This document shows, piece by piece, positions 33,955-42,486 of a stretch of DNA of 64,000 bases (position 1 is its first letter; each line of letters begins with the position of its first letter). Origin of the DNA: JAEUJM01 sp041918615 (GTDB taxonomy: Bacteria > Actinomycetota > Acidimicrobiia > Acidimicrobiales > DATDAH01); contig JAYRVH010000081.1 in assembly GCA_041918615.1 (NCBI GenBank), positions 62,001-126,000 on the forward strand, written 5' to 3'. A program made the position numbers and the translations under genes. The notes under the pieces were generated by a model. That model ran no database searches. It was not told the origin of the DNA and saw only the letters and a program-made list of their open reading frames with translations.

Positions 33955-34959
33955 TCAGTCAGCCGGCACGATCACCACGCAACGACGAGGCTCCTCGCCC
34001 TCCGAGGTGGTGGCGATGCCGTCCATCTCGTTCACCGTGTCGTGAACGATCTTGCGGTCTGCGGCGCCCATGGGCTCGAGCGAGCGGGCGACGCCCGTGG
34101 CCTGCACCTCAGCTGCCACTTGCTGGGTGAATCGCTGCAGCGCCTCTTTGCGGCGCTGGCGGTAGCCGCCGACGTCGATCCGCACCCGCCCGTGATGGGT
34201 GCCCGTGGCCTGTCGCTGCACGACCGTGCGCGAGAGCTCCTGGATCGCCCACAAGGTGCGGCCCTTCGGACCGATGAGCAAGCCGAGATCGTCACCCACG
34301 AGGTCCAGTTCGACGGTCTCGTCGTCGATCTTCTCGTTGCGGATCTCTGCATCCAGGCCGAACGCATCGGCGAGCCCCTCGAGGAACCCCTCCACGATCT
34401 CGGCCTGCTCGTCCAGCGTCACGTCTTCGGTCATTGCCTGCTCCTTGTTCTGCGGCGAGGAGGATCGTCCCTCCACGCTGGCGTTCGTTCGACTTGCCTG
34501 CTGTTGCGGTCGTGGGGGTGCACCCTTCGCGGCGGACGGCCCCACCGAACCCCCCGCGCGGGCGCCACGACCACCGGGCGTCGATGATCCCCTGACCGAA
34601 CCCTCGACCTCCGTCGAGGCCGGCGTCGCGGTGTCCTGGGCGCCGGCGGCGCCGGCGGAGTCGACGGTGGCTTCCTCCTTGCCCCCACGACCGCCGCGGC
34701 CCTTACGACTTCCGCCGCGACCTTTCGACTGCTCCCCACCCGAGCGACGACGACGGTTGCCCCGTTCCACCTTGGCTCGGGGTTGTCGGGGTCGGACCCT
34801 CGCCCGCACCCTGGCTTCGCCCCGCGTCCGACCGAAGAGGCCCGTGCGCGGCTCCTCGAGTACCTCGAAATCAGCTTCCTGCTCGTCGACGCCCAGCTGA
34901 TCGAGGGCGGCGTCCTTTGCTTCCTCGACCGTCCGGCCGGTGGTTTCCACCCATTCCAC
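33955..34959 (-). CDS. jag: RNA-binding protein Jag/KhpB with Jag-N, KH and R3H domains
   Basis: A 334-residue protein. The Jag-N domain covers residues 1-55 (ETTGRTVEEAKDAALDQLG, GLFGRTRGEARVRARV). A basic, low-complexity linker spans about 60-175. The KH domain has DDLGLLIGPKGRTLWAIQ. The R3H domain has LEPMGAADRKIVHDTV. GTG 34959 follows GAGGAAG. A second start, ATG 34434, has a strong AAGGAG 6 nt upstream and would give a 159-residue KH-R3H protein, the usual length in many actinobacteria. Confidence 0.93.
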   Translation of the reverse strand: MEWVETTGRTVEEAKDAALDQLGVDEQEADFEVLEEPRTGLFGRTRGEARVRARVRPRQPRAKVERGNRRRRSGGEQSKGRGGSRKGRGGRGGKEEATVDSAGAAGAQDTATPASTEVEGSVRGSSTPGGRGARAGGSVGPSAAKGAPPRPQQQASRTNASVEGRSSSPQNKEQAMTEDVTLDEQAEIVEGFLEGLADAFGLDAEIRNEKIDDETVELDLVGDDLGLLIGPKGRTLWAIQELSRTVVQRQATGTHHGRVRIDVGGYRQRRKEALQRFTQQVAAEVQATGVARSLEPMGAADRKIVHDTVNEMDGIATTSEGEEPRRCVVIVPAD

Positions 34960-34964
34960 GACTG

Positions 34965-36032
34965 CTACTTCCTCTTCTTCTTGCGGGGGCGGGGTTGAGG
35001 GATCGACGCCGCCTTCGGTGTGACACGCCCGTTGCTGCGCCCATTCGTCGAGCTCGCCCCGGGCTTGGAGCCGGGCTTCGGCTTCGGTTTCGGCTTCGAG
35101 GACGGGGCACCCGATGCCTTTGCCTTCTTCACGTCTGCCCTGGCCGATCGGGCGTTGTCCGCCTGCCCGGCGAGCAGGGCGCGAAATCCCTTGGGGCTGT
35201 CCCCCTCGGATTTGGTGGACGGCTTGTCGCTGTCACGAGCCGTGACCTCGATCGGGTTCCCGTCATCGTCCTTGCCGTAGATGTGGCGGCCGATGAACCA
35301 CTGCTGGCCCACCCGCCAGAAGTTCGACACGACGAAGTAGAGGACGAGCGCGCCCTGAAGGGTGAACGAGATCAGACCCATGAAGGCCGGCATCAGCTTC
35401 AGGAGCATCTGCTGCTGCTGGTTCACCTCTGCGCCCGGGTTCCGTCCCGATACCTGCTTCTGCTGGATGTAGCTCGACACGAGCACCAGGGCGATCATGA
35501 ACAGGTAGGGGATCGCCACGACGAAGCTGTCGGCCAGTGCACTGCTGGCGCTCTGAGCGAGGTTGACACCCAGCCAGTTCATCTCGTTCGTGTGGTTGAG
35601 TGCCTGGTACATCTGTGATGTCGGTGCCAGGTATTGCGGGTTGAAGCACTCCGCGACGCCCTCCGGGCAGTCGGTGGTGGAGAGTGAGCCCACCAGCCCG
35701 CGAAGGACATGGAACAGCACGAAGAACACCGGCATCTGTGCCAGCAGGGGAAGGCACCCACCCAACGGGTTGATCGAGTTCTCCTTGTAGAACTTCATCA
35801 GTTCTTCGTTGAGCTTCTGGCGATCGTCCTTGTACTCCTTCTGCAGCCGCTTCATCTCGGGCTGCAGGCGCTGCATCCGCATCATCGACCGCGTGCCCTT
35901 GAGGGTGAGCGGAGTGAGAATGATCATCACACTCAATGTGAGGAGGATGATGGCGCCGCCGTAGGACTCACGGGTGAGGACGAAGAAGAAGTTGAGGACC
36001 TTGGCGAGGTTCTCGTAGAACGCGTCGAACAT
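34965..36032 (-). CDS. yidC: Membrane protein insertase YidC
   Basis: A 355-residue insertase. The helices begin with LTRESYGGAIILLTLSVMII. The conserved cytoplasmic hairpin MQRLQPEMKRLQKEYKDD and NPLGGCLPLLAQMPVFFVLF lie near residues 55-115. NQQQQMLLKLMPAFMG and VLYFVVSNFWRVGQQW mark the last helices. A long Lys/Pro/Ser-rich tail ends KKKRK and probably contacts the ribosome. The start is adjacent to the yidD stop. Confidence 0.96.
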   Translation of the reverse strand: MFDAFYENLAKVLNFFFVLTRESYGGAIILLTLSVMIILTPLTLKGTRSMMRMQRLQPEMKRLQKEYKDDRQKLNEELMKFYKENSINPLGGCLPLLAQMPVFFVLFHVLRGLVGSLSTTDCPEGVAECFNPQYLAPTSQMYQALNHTNEMNWLGVNLAQSASSALADSFVVAIPYLFMIALVLVSSYIQQKQVSGRNPGAEVNQQQQMLLKLMPAFMGLISFTLQGALVLYFVVSNFWRVGQQWFIGRHIYGKDDDGNPIEVTARDSDKPSTKSEGDSPKGFRALLAGQADNARSARADVKKAKASGAPSSKPKPKPKPGSKPGASSTNGRSNGRVTPKAASIPQPRPRKKKRK

Positions 36033-36257
36033 CTAGATGGCCTTCCTGGGGGGAACGGGGTCGTAGCCGTGGCTGCCGAGGGGGTGGCAGCGCAACAGCC
36101 GGCGAGTGGCGAGCCACGTGCCCCGAGCCGCGCCGTGCGACTCGATCGCCTCGAGAGCGTAGGTGGAGCACGTGGGGACGTAACGGCACGGGGAGACGCG
36201 ACCCGCGGTCACGCCCTGGTAGAGACGAATCAGTCGCGCGAGAAGCCCCGCGATCAC
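36033..36257 (-). CDS. yidD: Membrane protein insertion efficiency factor YidD
   Basis: A 74-residue protein with the signature RLYQGVTAGR, CRYVPTCSTYALEAIESHG and RRLLRCHPLGSHGYDPVP. The GTG start overlaps the rnpA stop (GTGA), and its stop abuts the yidC start. Confidence 0.95.
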   Translation of the reverse strand: MIAGLLARLIRLYQGVTAGRVSPCRYVPTCSTYALEAIESHGAARGTWLATRRLLRCHPLGSHGYDPVPPRKAI

Positions 36258-36601
36258 GACGACCCCCGGGTCTGAAGGCGCCGAAGTGCCGTCGTGACGG
36301 TCTCGGCGAGCTCGGCGTAACCCAGCGACGCCGCGTCGGGCCGGACCCCCACGAGGTACGCGCCGTCACCGGCTGGCAGCGACCCCGAAACGGCACAGAC
36401 ATCTCGGACGATCGCCCGTAGGCGGCGTCGAAGACGATTCCGCACCACGGCCGGGCCGACCTGGCGTCCGATCGTGTACGCGACGCGCGGGGGGCTCGAC
36501 GCGTCGGCAAGGTGGGTCACGGTCACCGGACCCTCCCGAACCCGCCGGCCCCGCTGCGCGAGGTCGACGAACGTTCCCCGGTCACGAATGCGGTGGATCA
36601 G
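36254..36601 (-). CDS. rnpA: Ribonuclease P protein component, start uncertain
   Basis: The core GRQVGPAVVRNRLRRRLRAI is the RNA-binding motif. RnpA-like sequence (RIRDRGTFVDLAQRGRRVRE) extends upstream of the first conventional start, GTG 36526, but that frame offers no ATG, GTG or TTG. I give CTG 36601 as start. Alternatively, ATG 36615, which overlaps the rpmH stop, is intended: it reads MNEP then stops, and one inserted base would join it to TLIHRIRDRG. That points to an indel or assembly error. Confidence 0.85.
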   Translation of the reverse strand: MIHRIRDRGTFVDLAQRGRRVREGPVTVTHLADASSPPRVAYTIGRQVGPAVVRNRLRRRLRAIVRDVCAVSGSLPAGDGAYLVGVRPDAASLGYAELAETVTTALRRLQTRGSS

Positions 36602-36611
36602 CGTGGTTCGT

Positions 36612-36746
36612 TCATGCCGACAACCGTGCCCGGCCCTTGCGCCGGCGGGACGAGATGATGGCGCGACCGGCTTTGGTGGACATGCGATGACGAAAGCCGT
36701 GACGCCTGGCCCGCTTCCGCACGTTGGGTTGGTAGGTCCGCTTCAC
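36612..36746 (-). CDS. rpmH: 50S ribosomal protein L34
   Basis: A 44-residue L34, too short for a typical ORF filter. KRTYQPNVRKRARRHGFRHR, then MSTKAGRAIISSRRRKGRAR. GTG 36746 is preceded by AAGAAGG at 6-nt spacing. A 6-bp hairpin (CGGGCC-GAAC-GGCCCG, 36769-36784) lies in the leader. Confidence 0.96.
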   Translation of the reverse strand: MKRTYQPNVRKRARRHGFRHRMSTKAGRAIISSRRRKGRARLSA

Positions 36747-37317
36747 TGGGTACCTTCTTGTCGGCAATCGGGCCGAACGGCCCGTTCATGGTGAGGTTGG
36801 GTGCGGATGGGCGACCGATCCTCGGGTTCGGACCACAGGGCCAGCCTGCAACGCACCACTGGCGGTGGTCCGAAGCCCACACGATCGACGGGCCCACCAT
36901 GCCGAACACACCCGCAACCGGAAGGGGCCACGAACGGACGACAGACGACACACGTTTTCCACACGCTAGAGGGACAGTCCCAACGCCTGCAACCCGCCGG
37001 CATCGTCACGAGTCGGCTCACCGCCACGGCCCAGACCCGTGCCGAGGCCGCCACCACCGAAAACCCGTCCTGACCAGGGGAAATGGGCACGCCGTAAGCG
37101 CCACTCGCAGTGCGGCGAGGGCGGTGCTAGGTTGCCCAGACGTCGCAGTCGCCGTAGTCAGCCGAGTGTCCCGCACCTTCAGATGCGAGCTCCCGCTCCT
37201 TGAGGGCGAACGCGATTTTTGTCTGACGCGTCCGGTTCGCTCGTCTTGTCCACAGGTGTGGATGGTCCTGTGGACGTCGGGCGAAATCCGTGGACGCCGT
37301 CGCTGAGAGGTAACCAG
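36747..37317. other. rpmH-dnaA intergenic region with DnaA boxes
   Basis: A 570-bp region with divergent promoters for rpmH and dnaA. DnaA-box-like sites: TTTTCCACA (36955-36963), exact TTGTCCACA (37246-37254), and reverse-strand sites at 37265-37257 and 37277-37269. The last three lie 40-70 bp before the dnaA start, consistent with dnaA autoregulation or part of oriC. Confidence 0.6.
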
Positions 37318-38802
37318 GTGGGAGCATTGCCAGAGGGACCCGTCACCCGCAACGACGAGGCGGGCAGACCGTCGATCTGGGACCAGTGCGCCGAGACCCT
37401 CCGGCCGCAGGTGTCCGGCGCCGTCTGGGCCATGGCCTTCCAGGACGCCCATCAGGTCGAGCTCACCGACGAGTGCCTCGTGCTCTCGGTGCCGAGCACC
37501 CTCGCCAAAGAGCGCATCGAAGGCCGCTACCTCTCGCTCGTCCACGACGCGCTCGCCGACGCCGGCCTTCCCCCGATGGCGATCGAGATCCGAGTCGACG
37601 AGACGGTCGGCACGGTCCACGATCTCGCCCCGAGCGAGGGTGCCGGAATCGGGAGCGCCCTCGGTCGCGCCGCCGACGATCTGGCGGGCGACGACGCCTA
37701 CACGCCCGGCCCCGCGATCGATCCCAACGACCAGTCACTCGCCCGGCACGACCTGCGCGCCAGCAGCTCGAACCGTGACCGGGTCCATCCCCGCTACACC
37801 TTCGAGGCCTTCGTCACGGGGTCGTCGAACCGCTTCTCCCATGCCGCCGCCTACAAGGTGGCCGAGACGCCGGGGCTGTCCTACAACCCCCTGTTCATCT
37901 ACGGCGACAGCGGGTTGGGCAAGACACACCTGCTGCACGCCATCGCCAATTACGTACGCACCCACTACCCCACCTACCGGGTCCGGTACGTCTCCACCGA
38001 GACCTTCCTGAACCAATTCGTGCACTCGATCCGCTCCGGGTCCGCCGACGACTTCAAGCGCCGGTACCGGGAGATCGAGGTGCTGTTGGTCGACGACATC
38101 CAGTTCATGGAGGGCAAGGAGCAACTCCAGGAGGAGTTCTTCCACACCTTCAACCAACTGCACGAGAGCGGCAACCAGATCGTGCTCTCGTCCGATCGCC
38201 CCCCGGACGCCATCTCCACGCTCGAGGTACGGCTGCGCAGCCGTTTCAAGATGGGCCTGATCACCGACATCCAGCCCCCGGAGCTCGAGACCCGTCTCGC
38301 CATCCTCGGCAAGAAGGCCGAACAGGAGAGCGTCGACATCCCCGACGACGTCCTGGTCTTCATCGCCACGAACATCACCGCCAACATCCGTGAGCTCGAG
38401 GGCGCGCTCAACCGGGTGGCCGCCTACGCCACCCTCACCGGCGAGCCCCTCTCGGCCGAGCTCGCCCAGAAGGTCCTCGCCCCGATCCTCGGCGACCGGG
38501 AGCAACGTCCCATCACGCCGGTCGCGATCCTCGCGGCGACCTCCAAGATGTTCGACTTCAGCATCGACGACATCACGGGCCAGAGCCGACGGCGACCGCT
38601 CGTCACCGCCCGCCAGATCGGCATGTACGTGTGCCGCGAGCTCACCGACCTCAGCTACCCGGCGATCGCCGACGTCTTCGGCGGCCGCGACCACACCACG
38701 GTGATCCACGCCTTTCGAAAGATCGAGACGCTCATGAAGGAGCGCCGCCAGATCTACGACCAGGTGACCGAGCTCGTCGAGACCATCAAGGCGGGGGAGT
38801 GA
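37318..38802 (+). CDS. dnaA: Chromosomal replication initiator DnaA
   Basis: A 494-residue DnaA. Domain I starts IWDQCAETLRPQ. Domain III begins YTFEAFVTGSSNRFSHAA with Walker A GDSGLGKTHLLHAI (about residues 196-209) and Walker B VLLVDDIQFMEG. Domain IV carries the box-binding GGRDHTTVIHAFRKIE. I chose GTG 37318 because AGAGG lies 7 nt upstream and it fits domain I. The frame is open back to 37219, which would place DnaA boxes inside the gene. Confidence 0.97.
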   Translation: MGALPEGPVTRNDEAGRPSIWDQCAETLRPQVSGAVWAMAFQDAHQVELTDECLVLSVPSTLAKERIEGRYLSLVHDALADAGLPPMAIEIRVDETVGTVHDLAPSEGAGIGSALGRAADDLAGDDAYTPGPAIDPNDQSLARHDLRASSSNRDRVHPRYTFEAFVTGSSNRFSHAAAYKVAETPGLSYNPLFIYGDSGLGKTHLLHAIANYVRTHYPTYRVRYVSTETFLNQFVHSIRSGSADDFKRRYREIEVLLVDDIQFMEGKEQLQEEFFHTFNQLHESGNQIVLSSDRPPDAISTLEVRLRSRFKMGLITDIQPPELETRLAILGKKAEQESVDIPDDVLVFIATNITANIRELEGALNRVAAYATLTGEPLSAELAQKVLAPILGDREQRPITPVAILAATSKMFDFSIDDITGQSRRRPLVTARQIGMYVCRELTDLSYPAIADVFGGRDHTTVIHAFRKIETLMKERRQIYDQVTELVETIKAGE

Positions 38803-39067
38803 CCACCCTGGTCGGCGGGGGATCGCCGGTGCACAAACCCCGCGTCACGCTGTGGGTCGGCGGGGGATCGTCGGGGGACGAAGCGGGCATCGCCCACAGG
38901 CGCCACCTCGGCGCCACTCGCCGCACGGGTCCCTGGGGACACACCGCGCGGCCCCCCACTGCCGCTGACCTGCGCTTTCACCGCACCATCCACAATCCAC
39001 ATCCCTTACTACTGTCATTACGAGATATCTCAATTTGTTCGGGCCAGGTCCGACAGGAGGGCCAACT
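38803..39067. other. dnaA-dnaN intergenic region, candidate oriC
   Basis: Two TCCACA-containing sites (38986-38994 and 38993-39001) adjoin the most AT-rich stretch of the area (39005-39040), which includes the palindrome GAGATATCTC (39022-39031). Upstream are repeats of GGTCGGCGGGGGATCG (near 38811 and 38856). The AT-rich segment could be the unwinding element. Confidence 0.55.
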
Positions 39068-40162
39068 GTGAAGTTTCGTTGTGAACGCGACGTCCTCACC
39101 GACGCGGTCAGCACCGCCGGGAGGGCAGCTGCGACCCGTGGCGGCGCCCTGCCCGTCCTGTCCGGTGTTCGGGTCGAGTTGGCGGGAAACCACCTGCAAC
39201 TCACCGGGAGCGACCTCGATCTCACCATCTCGGTGGCCATCTCGGTGAACGGCGAGTCCGATGGGGTCGCCGTGGTCCCCGCCAAGCTCGCGTCGGACAT
39301 CGTCCGCTCACTCGAACCCGGAGCGGTCACCCTCGAGGTCGTCGACGAAGAGGTTCGCATCACCTCGGGCCGGTCCGACTTCTCTCTTCGTCTCATGCCG
39401 GCCGACGAGTTCCCGCACCTGGCCGAACCGACCGGTGACGCCGTCACCCTGTCGGGCACCGACTTCGCCGAGGCGCTCCACCAGGTGGTGCCGGCGGCCA
39501 GCGCCGACGATTCACGCCCGATCCTCACCGGCGTGCTGTTGGCCGCAGAGGGACCTGGTCTGCGACTCGTCGCGACCGACTCGTACCGCCTCGCGGTGCG
39601 CGACCTTCCCGGTACCTCGGTCCTGGCCGAGGGTCAGAGTGTGCTGGTTCCCTCACGAGCCCTCGGCGAGCTGATCCGCCTGCTCGGCGACACCGAGGCC
39701 GTCACGCTCCGTCTGGGCGAGCGTGACGCGTCGTTCGAGCTGGGAGACACACGGCTGACGACGCGCCTGATCGAAGGTGAGTTCCCGAACTACCGGGGCC
39801 TCATCCCCGCTCATCACCCCAACCGGCTGACGGTGGGCCGCGAGGTGCTCCTCGACGCGGTGCGCCGTGTCCGCTTGATGGCGCGCGAATCGACACCGGT
39901 GCGAATGGTGATGAAGCCCGACGGGCTGGAACTGCTGGCGGTCACCCAGGACGTCGGCCAGGCCCATGAAGCGCTCGACGCCAAGTTCGAGGGAACCGAG
40001 CTCACGGTGGCCTTCAACCCCGAGTTCCTCATCCAGGGCGCCGAGGTCACCCCCGGCGACGAGATCACCCTCGAGACCATCGATGCGCTGAAGCCGGCCC
40101 TGCTGCGGTCGACCGAGAGCCCCGACTTCCTCTACCTGCTCATGCCGGTCCGGGTGAGCTGA
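39068..40162 (+). CDS. dnaN: DNA polymerase III beta sliding clamp
   Basis: A 364-residue clamp with three repeated domains. KFRCERDVLTDAVSTAGRA opens it, DSYRLAVRDLP lies in domain II, and the C terminus ends YLLMPVRVS as usual. GTG 39068 follows AGGAGG at 39056, an ideal ribosome binding site. recF follows directly. Confidence 0.97.
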   Translation: MKFRCERDVLTDAVSTAGRAAATRGGALPVLSGVRVELAGNHLQLTGSDLDLTISVAISVNGESDGVAVVPAKLASDIVRSLEPGAVTLEVVDEEVRITSGRSDFSLRLMPADEFPHLAEPTGDAVTLSGTDFAEALHQVVPAASADDSRPILTGVLLAAEGPGLRLVATDSYRLAVRDLPGTSVLAEGQSVLVPSRALGELIRLLGDTEAVTLRLGERDASFELGDTRLTTRLIEGEFPNYRGLIPAHHPNRLTVGREVLLDAVRRVRLMARESTPVRMVMKPDGLELLAVTQDVGQAHEALDAKFEGTELTVAFNPEFLIQGAEVTPGDEITLETIDALKPALLRSTESPDFLYLLMPVRVS

Positions 40163-40163
40163 G

Positions 40164-41255
40164 CTGCAACTCCGTCGGCTCTGGCTCACCGACTTCCGGA
40201 GCTACGAGACTGCCGAGGTCACGTTCACCCCGGGCCTGACGGCGGTCGTGGGGGCCAACGGGCAGGGCAAGACGAACCTGCTCGAGGCAGTGGGATACCT
40301 GGCCACGCTGTCGTCGTTCCGGGGCGCACCTTCCGAGGCGCTCGTGCGACAAGGAGCGTCGACCGCCGCGGTACGGGCCGAGATCGTGCGCGACGGGCGC
40401 GAGCTGCTCGTGGAGACCGAGATCGCACCGGCGGGCCGGTCCCGTGTCCAGGTGAACCGCCAGCGACTGTCGCGCAACAGGGATCTGCTGGGCGCGCTCC
40501 GGGTCTCGGTGTTCGCTCCCGACGACCTCGCGCTGGTGAAGGCCGGCCCCGCGGGCCGGCGACGCTTCCTCGACGACACCCTCGTCGCGCTCGTCGCGAA
40601 GAACGAGGAGCTGCGCACCGAGATCGACCGGGTGCTCCGCCAACGGAACGCGCTGTTGAAGCAGGCGGCCGGCCGGATGACCCCGGACGTCGAGCTGACG
40701 CTCGACGTGTGGGACGAGAAGCTGGCGACCGCAGGGACCGCGCTCGGTGAGCGGCGGGTCGAGCTGCTCGCGCAACTCGCGCCGTACCTCCGTACCGCCT
40801 ATGCCGATCTCGCCGGAGCGGCTGTCGCGGTGGCGGCGACCTATGAGTCGTCGTGGTGGGGGACCGATGGCGGGCTGGCCGGCGCACTCGTCGGGGCCCG
40901 GGAGGAGGAGCTGCGACGACGACTCACCCTGGTCGGACCGCACCGTGACGAGGTGGCGTTCTCCATCGCCGGGCTCCCGGCGCGCACGCACGCGTCGCAG
41001 GGCGAGCAGCGGTCGCTGGCCCTGGCCCTGCGGCTGGCGGCGCACCGGCTCGTGTCCGATGCGACCGGTACCCCGCCCGTCCTGCTGCTCGACGACGTGT
41101 TCAGCGAGCTCGACCCCGCGCGCTGCGAGGCACTCGTGGCGCATCTGCTCGGCGGCGGTGGCCAGACCATCATCACCACGGCCGGTTCGCTACCGCCGGC
41201 GGCCGAGCCCGAAGCCGTCCTGCAGGTGGTGGACGGGCGGATCGAGCCGGGGTGA
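40164..41255 (+). CDS. recF: DNA repair/replication protein RecF, CTG start
   Basis: A 363-residue SMC-like ATPase loading RecA at gaps. LRRLWLTDFRSYETAEVTF is the canonical N terminus, followed by Walker A GANGQGKTNLLEA (about residues 29-41) and the signature SQGEQRSLALALRLA near 275, then LLLDDVFSELD. The frame has a TGA at 40155-40157, and the only plausible initiator giving the conserved N terminus is CTG 40164, one base after the dnaN stop. The next GTG (40248) would delete part of Walker A. Confidence 0.93.
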   Translation: MQLRRLWLTDFRSYETAEVTFTPGLTAVVGANGQGKTNLLEAVGYLATLSSFRGAPSEALVRQGASTAAVRAEIVRDGRELLVETEIAPAGRSRVQVNRQRLSRNRDLLGALRVSVFAPDDLALVKAGPAGRRRFLDDTLVALVAKNEELRTEIDRVLRQRNALLKQAAGRMTPDVELTLDVWDEKLATAGTALGERRVELLAQLAPYLRTAYADLAGAAVAVAATYESSWWGTDGGLAGALVGAREEELRRRLTLVGPHRDEVAFSIAGLPARTHASQGEQRSLALALRLAAHRLVSDATGTPPVLLLDDVFSELDPARCEALVAHLLGGGGQTIITTAGSLPPAAEPEAVLQVVDGRIEPG

Positions 41256-41259
41256 GGTG

Positions 41260-41895
41260 CTACGCCTCGGCCATCAACCGGCGGATCTCGGCCATCACCC
41301 GCTCGGTGTTGGCGACATGGTCGTCGCCCGTCAGCACCAGGGGCTCGTCGGCGACGTTGACGATCACCCGCTTGCGGCGGAAGGGGTTCAGGCGCGGGAA
41401 GCGGGCGTGGGCGGGGAACACCCGCTCGGTACCCACCAGCGCCGCCGGCAACACGACCACACCGGCGCCCACCGCCAACCGCGAGATGCCGTTCTTGGCG
41501 GGGCCGGTGGTCAGGGGGTGGTCGGCGTCCCAGTGCAGTCGCCCCTCGGGCATCACCAGGATCGGCACGCCGTCGTGGAGGGCGGCGATGGCCACGTCGA
41601 ACACAGCGCCCGACTCGTTGCGGTCCACGGGGATGGCGCCGATGGCGCGGGCGATGGGCGCGGTCCACTTGGCCTCCAGGAACTCGCGGGCGATGAGCAC
41701 GCGGACGTAGCGGTGGAACGAGTGGAGCGCGATGAGCCCGGCCACGACGTCGAACAGGCTGCGATGGTTCGCGGCCACGATGCCGACCTCGAGATCGGGC
41801 ACGCACGCACCGCCGCGGATCTCGTAGCGGACGAAGGGCGCCGTGAGCAGGCGGGCGATCCGGGCGATCCACCTGAGCCGGGTATCGGGCGTCAC
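41260..41895 (-). CDS. 1-acylglycerol-3-phosphate O-acyltransferase family
   Basis: A 211-residue PlsC-type acyltransferase. ANHRSLFDVV is the catalytic HX4D motif (about residue 43), and VMPEGRLHWD is the glycerophosphate-binding motif. It converges on recF with 4 bp between stops. It interrupts the usual recF-DUF721 order on the opposite strand, so it is a lineage-specific insertion. Confidence 0.85.
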   Translation of the reverse strand: MTPDTRLRWIARIARLLTAPFVRYEIRGGACVPDLEVGIVAANHRSLFDVVAGLIALHSFHRYVRVLIAREFLEAKWTAPIARAIGAIPVDRNESGAVFDVAIAALHDGVPILVMPEGRLHWDADHPLTTGPAKNGISRLAVGAGVVVLPAALVGTERVFPAHARFPRLNPFRRKRVIVNVADEPLVLTGDDHVANTERVMAEIRRLMAEA

Positions 41896-42090
41896 GGCCC
41901 CAGGGCCGCGCGGTAGGCCAGCCCGTCACCCTGATCGCCGACGCGCTGCGTACCGAGCTCGGCGAGGTTGGTCACGACCCGCACGATATGCACCATCTGG
42001 CCCGTGCCGGTGCGCGGCGACGGGAAGCGCGCGACCGGCGACCGGGCCTCGGTCCCTGATCCTGTCGTACCCCCTCGGTAACCTCATTCC

Positions 42091-42399
42091 ATGTCCCAAC
42101 CCCGGCTGCTGGTCGATGGTCTCGACCATGTGCTGGCCGGCCTGGGCGCACCCTCCACGAGTTCCATCACCGCCGTGCTCGCGGCGTGGGACACCTTGCT
42201 CGGTCCCGAGCTCGCGGATCACACCGCCCCCCGGTCGATCGAGCACGGGCGCCTCGTCGTGCACGTCGACGATCCGGCCTGGGCCGACCGTCTGGCCTGG
42301 TCCGAACGCCAGGTGATCGCCCGCCTCGACACCCTCGTGGGAGTCGGGGTCGTCGATCGTCTCGACGTCCGCGTCCACTCGCTCAGCGCCCCTCCCTGA
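42091..42399 (+). CDS. dciA: DUF721 protein, DciA-type helicase loader
   Basis: A 102-residue DUF721 protein: VLAAWDTLLGPELADHTAPR, then LVVHVDDPAWADRLAWSER and ARLDTLVG. The recF-gyrB position is the standard one for the actinobacterial homologue (Rv0004), assigned to DciA, which loads DnaB. ATG 42091 lies 6 nt after TAACCT (42079-42084). Confidence 0.85.
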   Translation: MSQPRLLVDGLDHVLAGLGAPSTSSITAVLAAWDTLLGPELADHTAPRSIEHGRLVVHVDDPAWADRLAWSERQVIARLDTLVGVGVVDRLDVRVHSLSAPP

Positions 42400-42449
42400 C
42401 CCCCGGTCGCGGGGCCTCGAGGGTCAGCCGATTCGGGGGGTCCCGCTGG

Positions 42450-42455
42450 TAGAAT
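42450..42455 (+). promoter_or_regulatory. gyrB -10 box
   Basis: TAGAAT lies 31 nt before GTG 42487. A transcript would start near 42462, leaving a short leader. Confidence 0.45.
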
Positions 42456-42486
42456 CGAGGCTTCGTGGACGCCCTTTCCGACCAGC

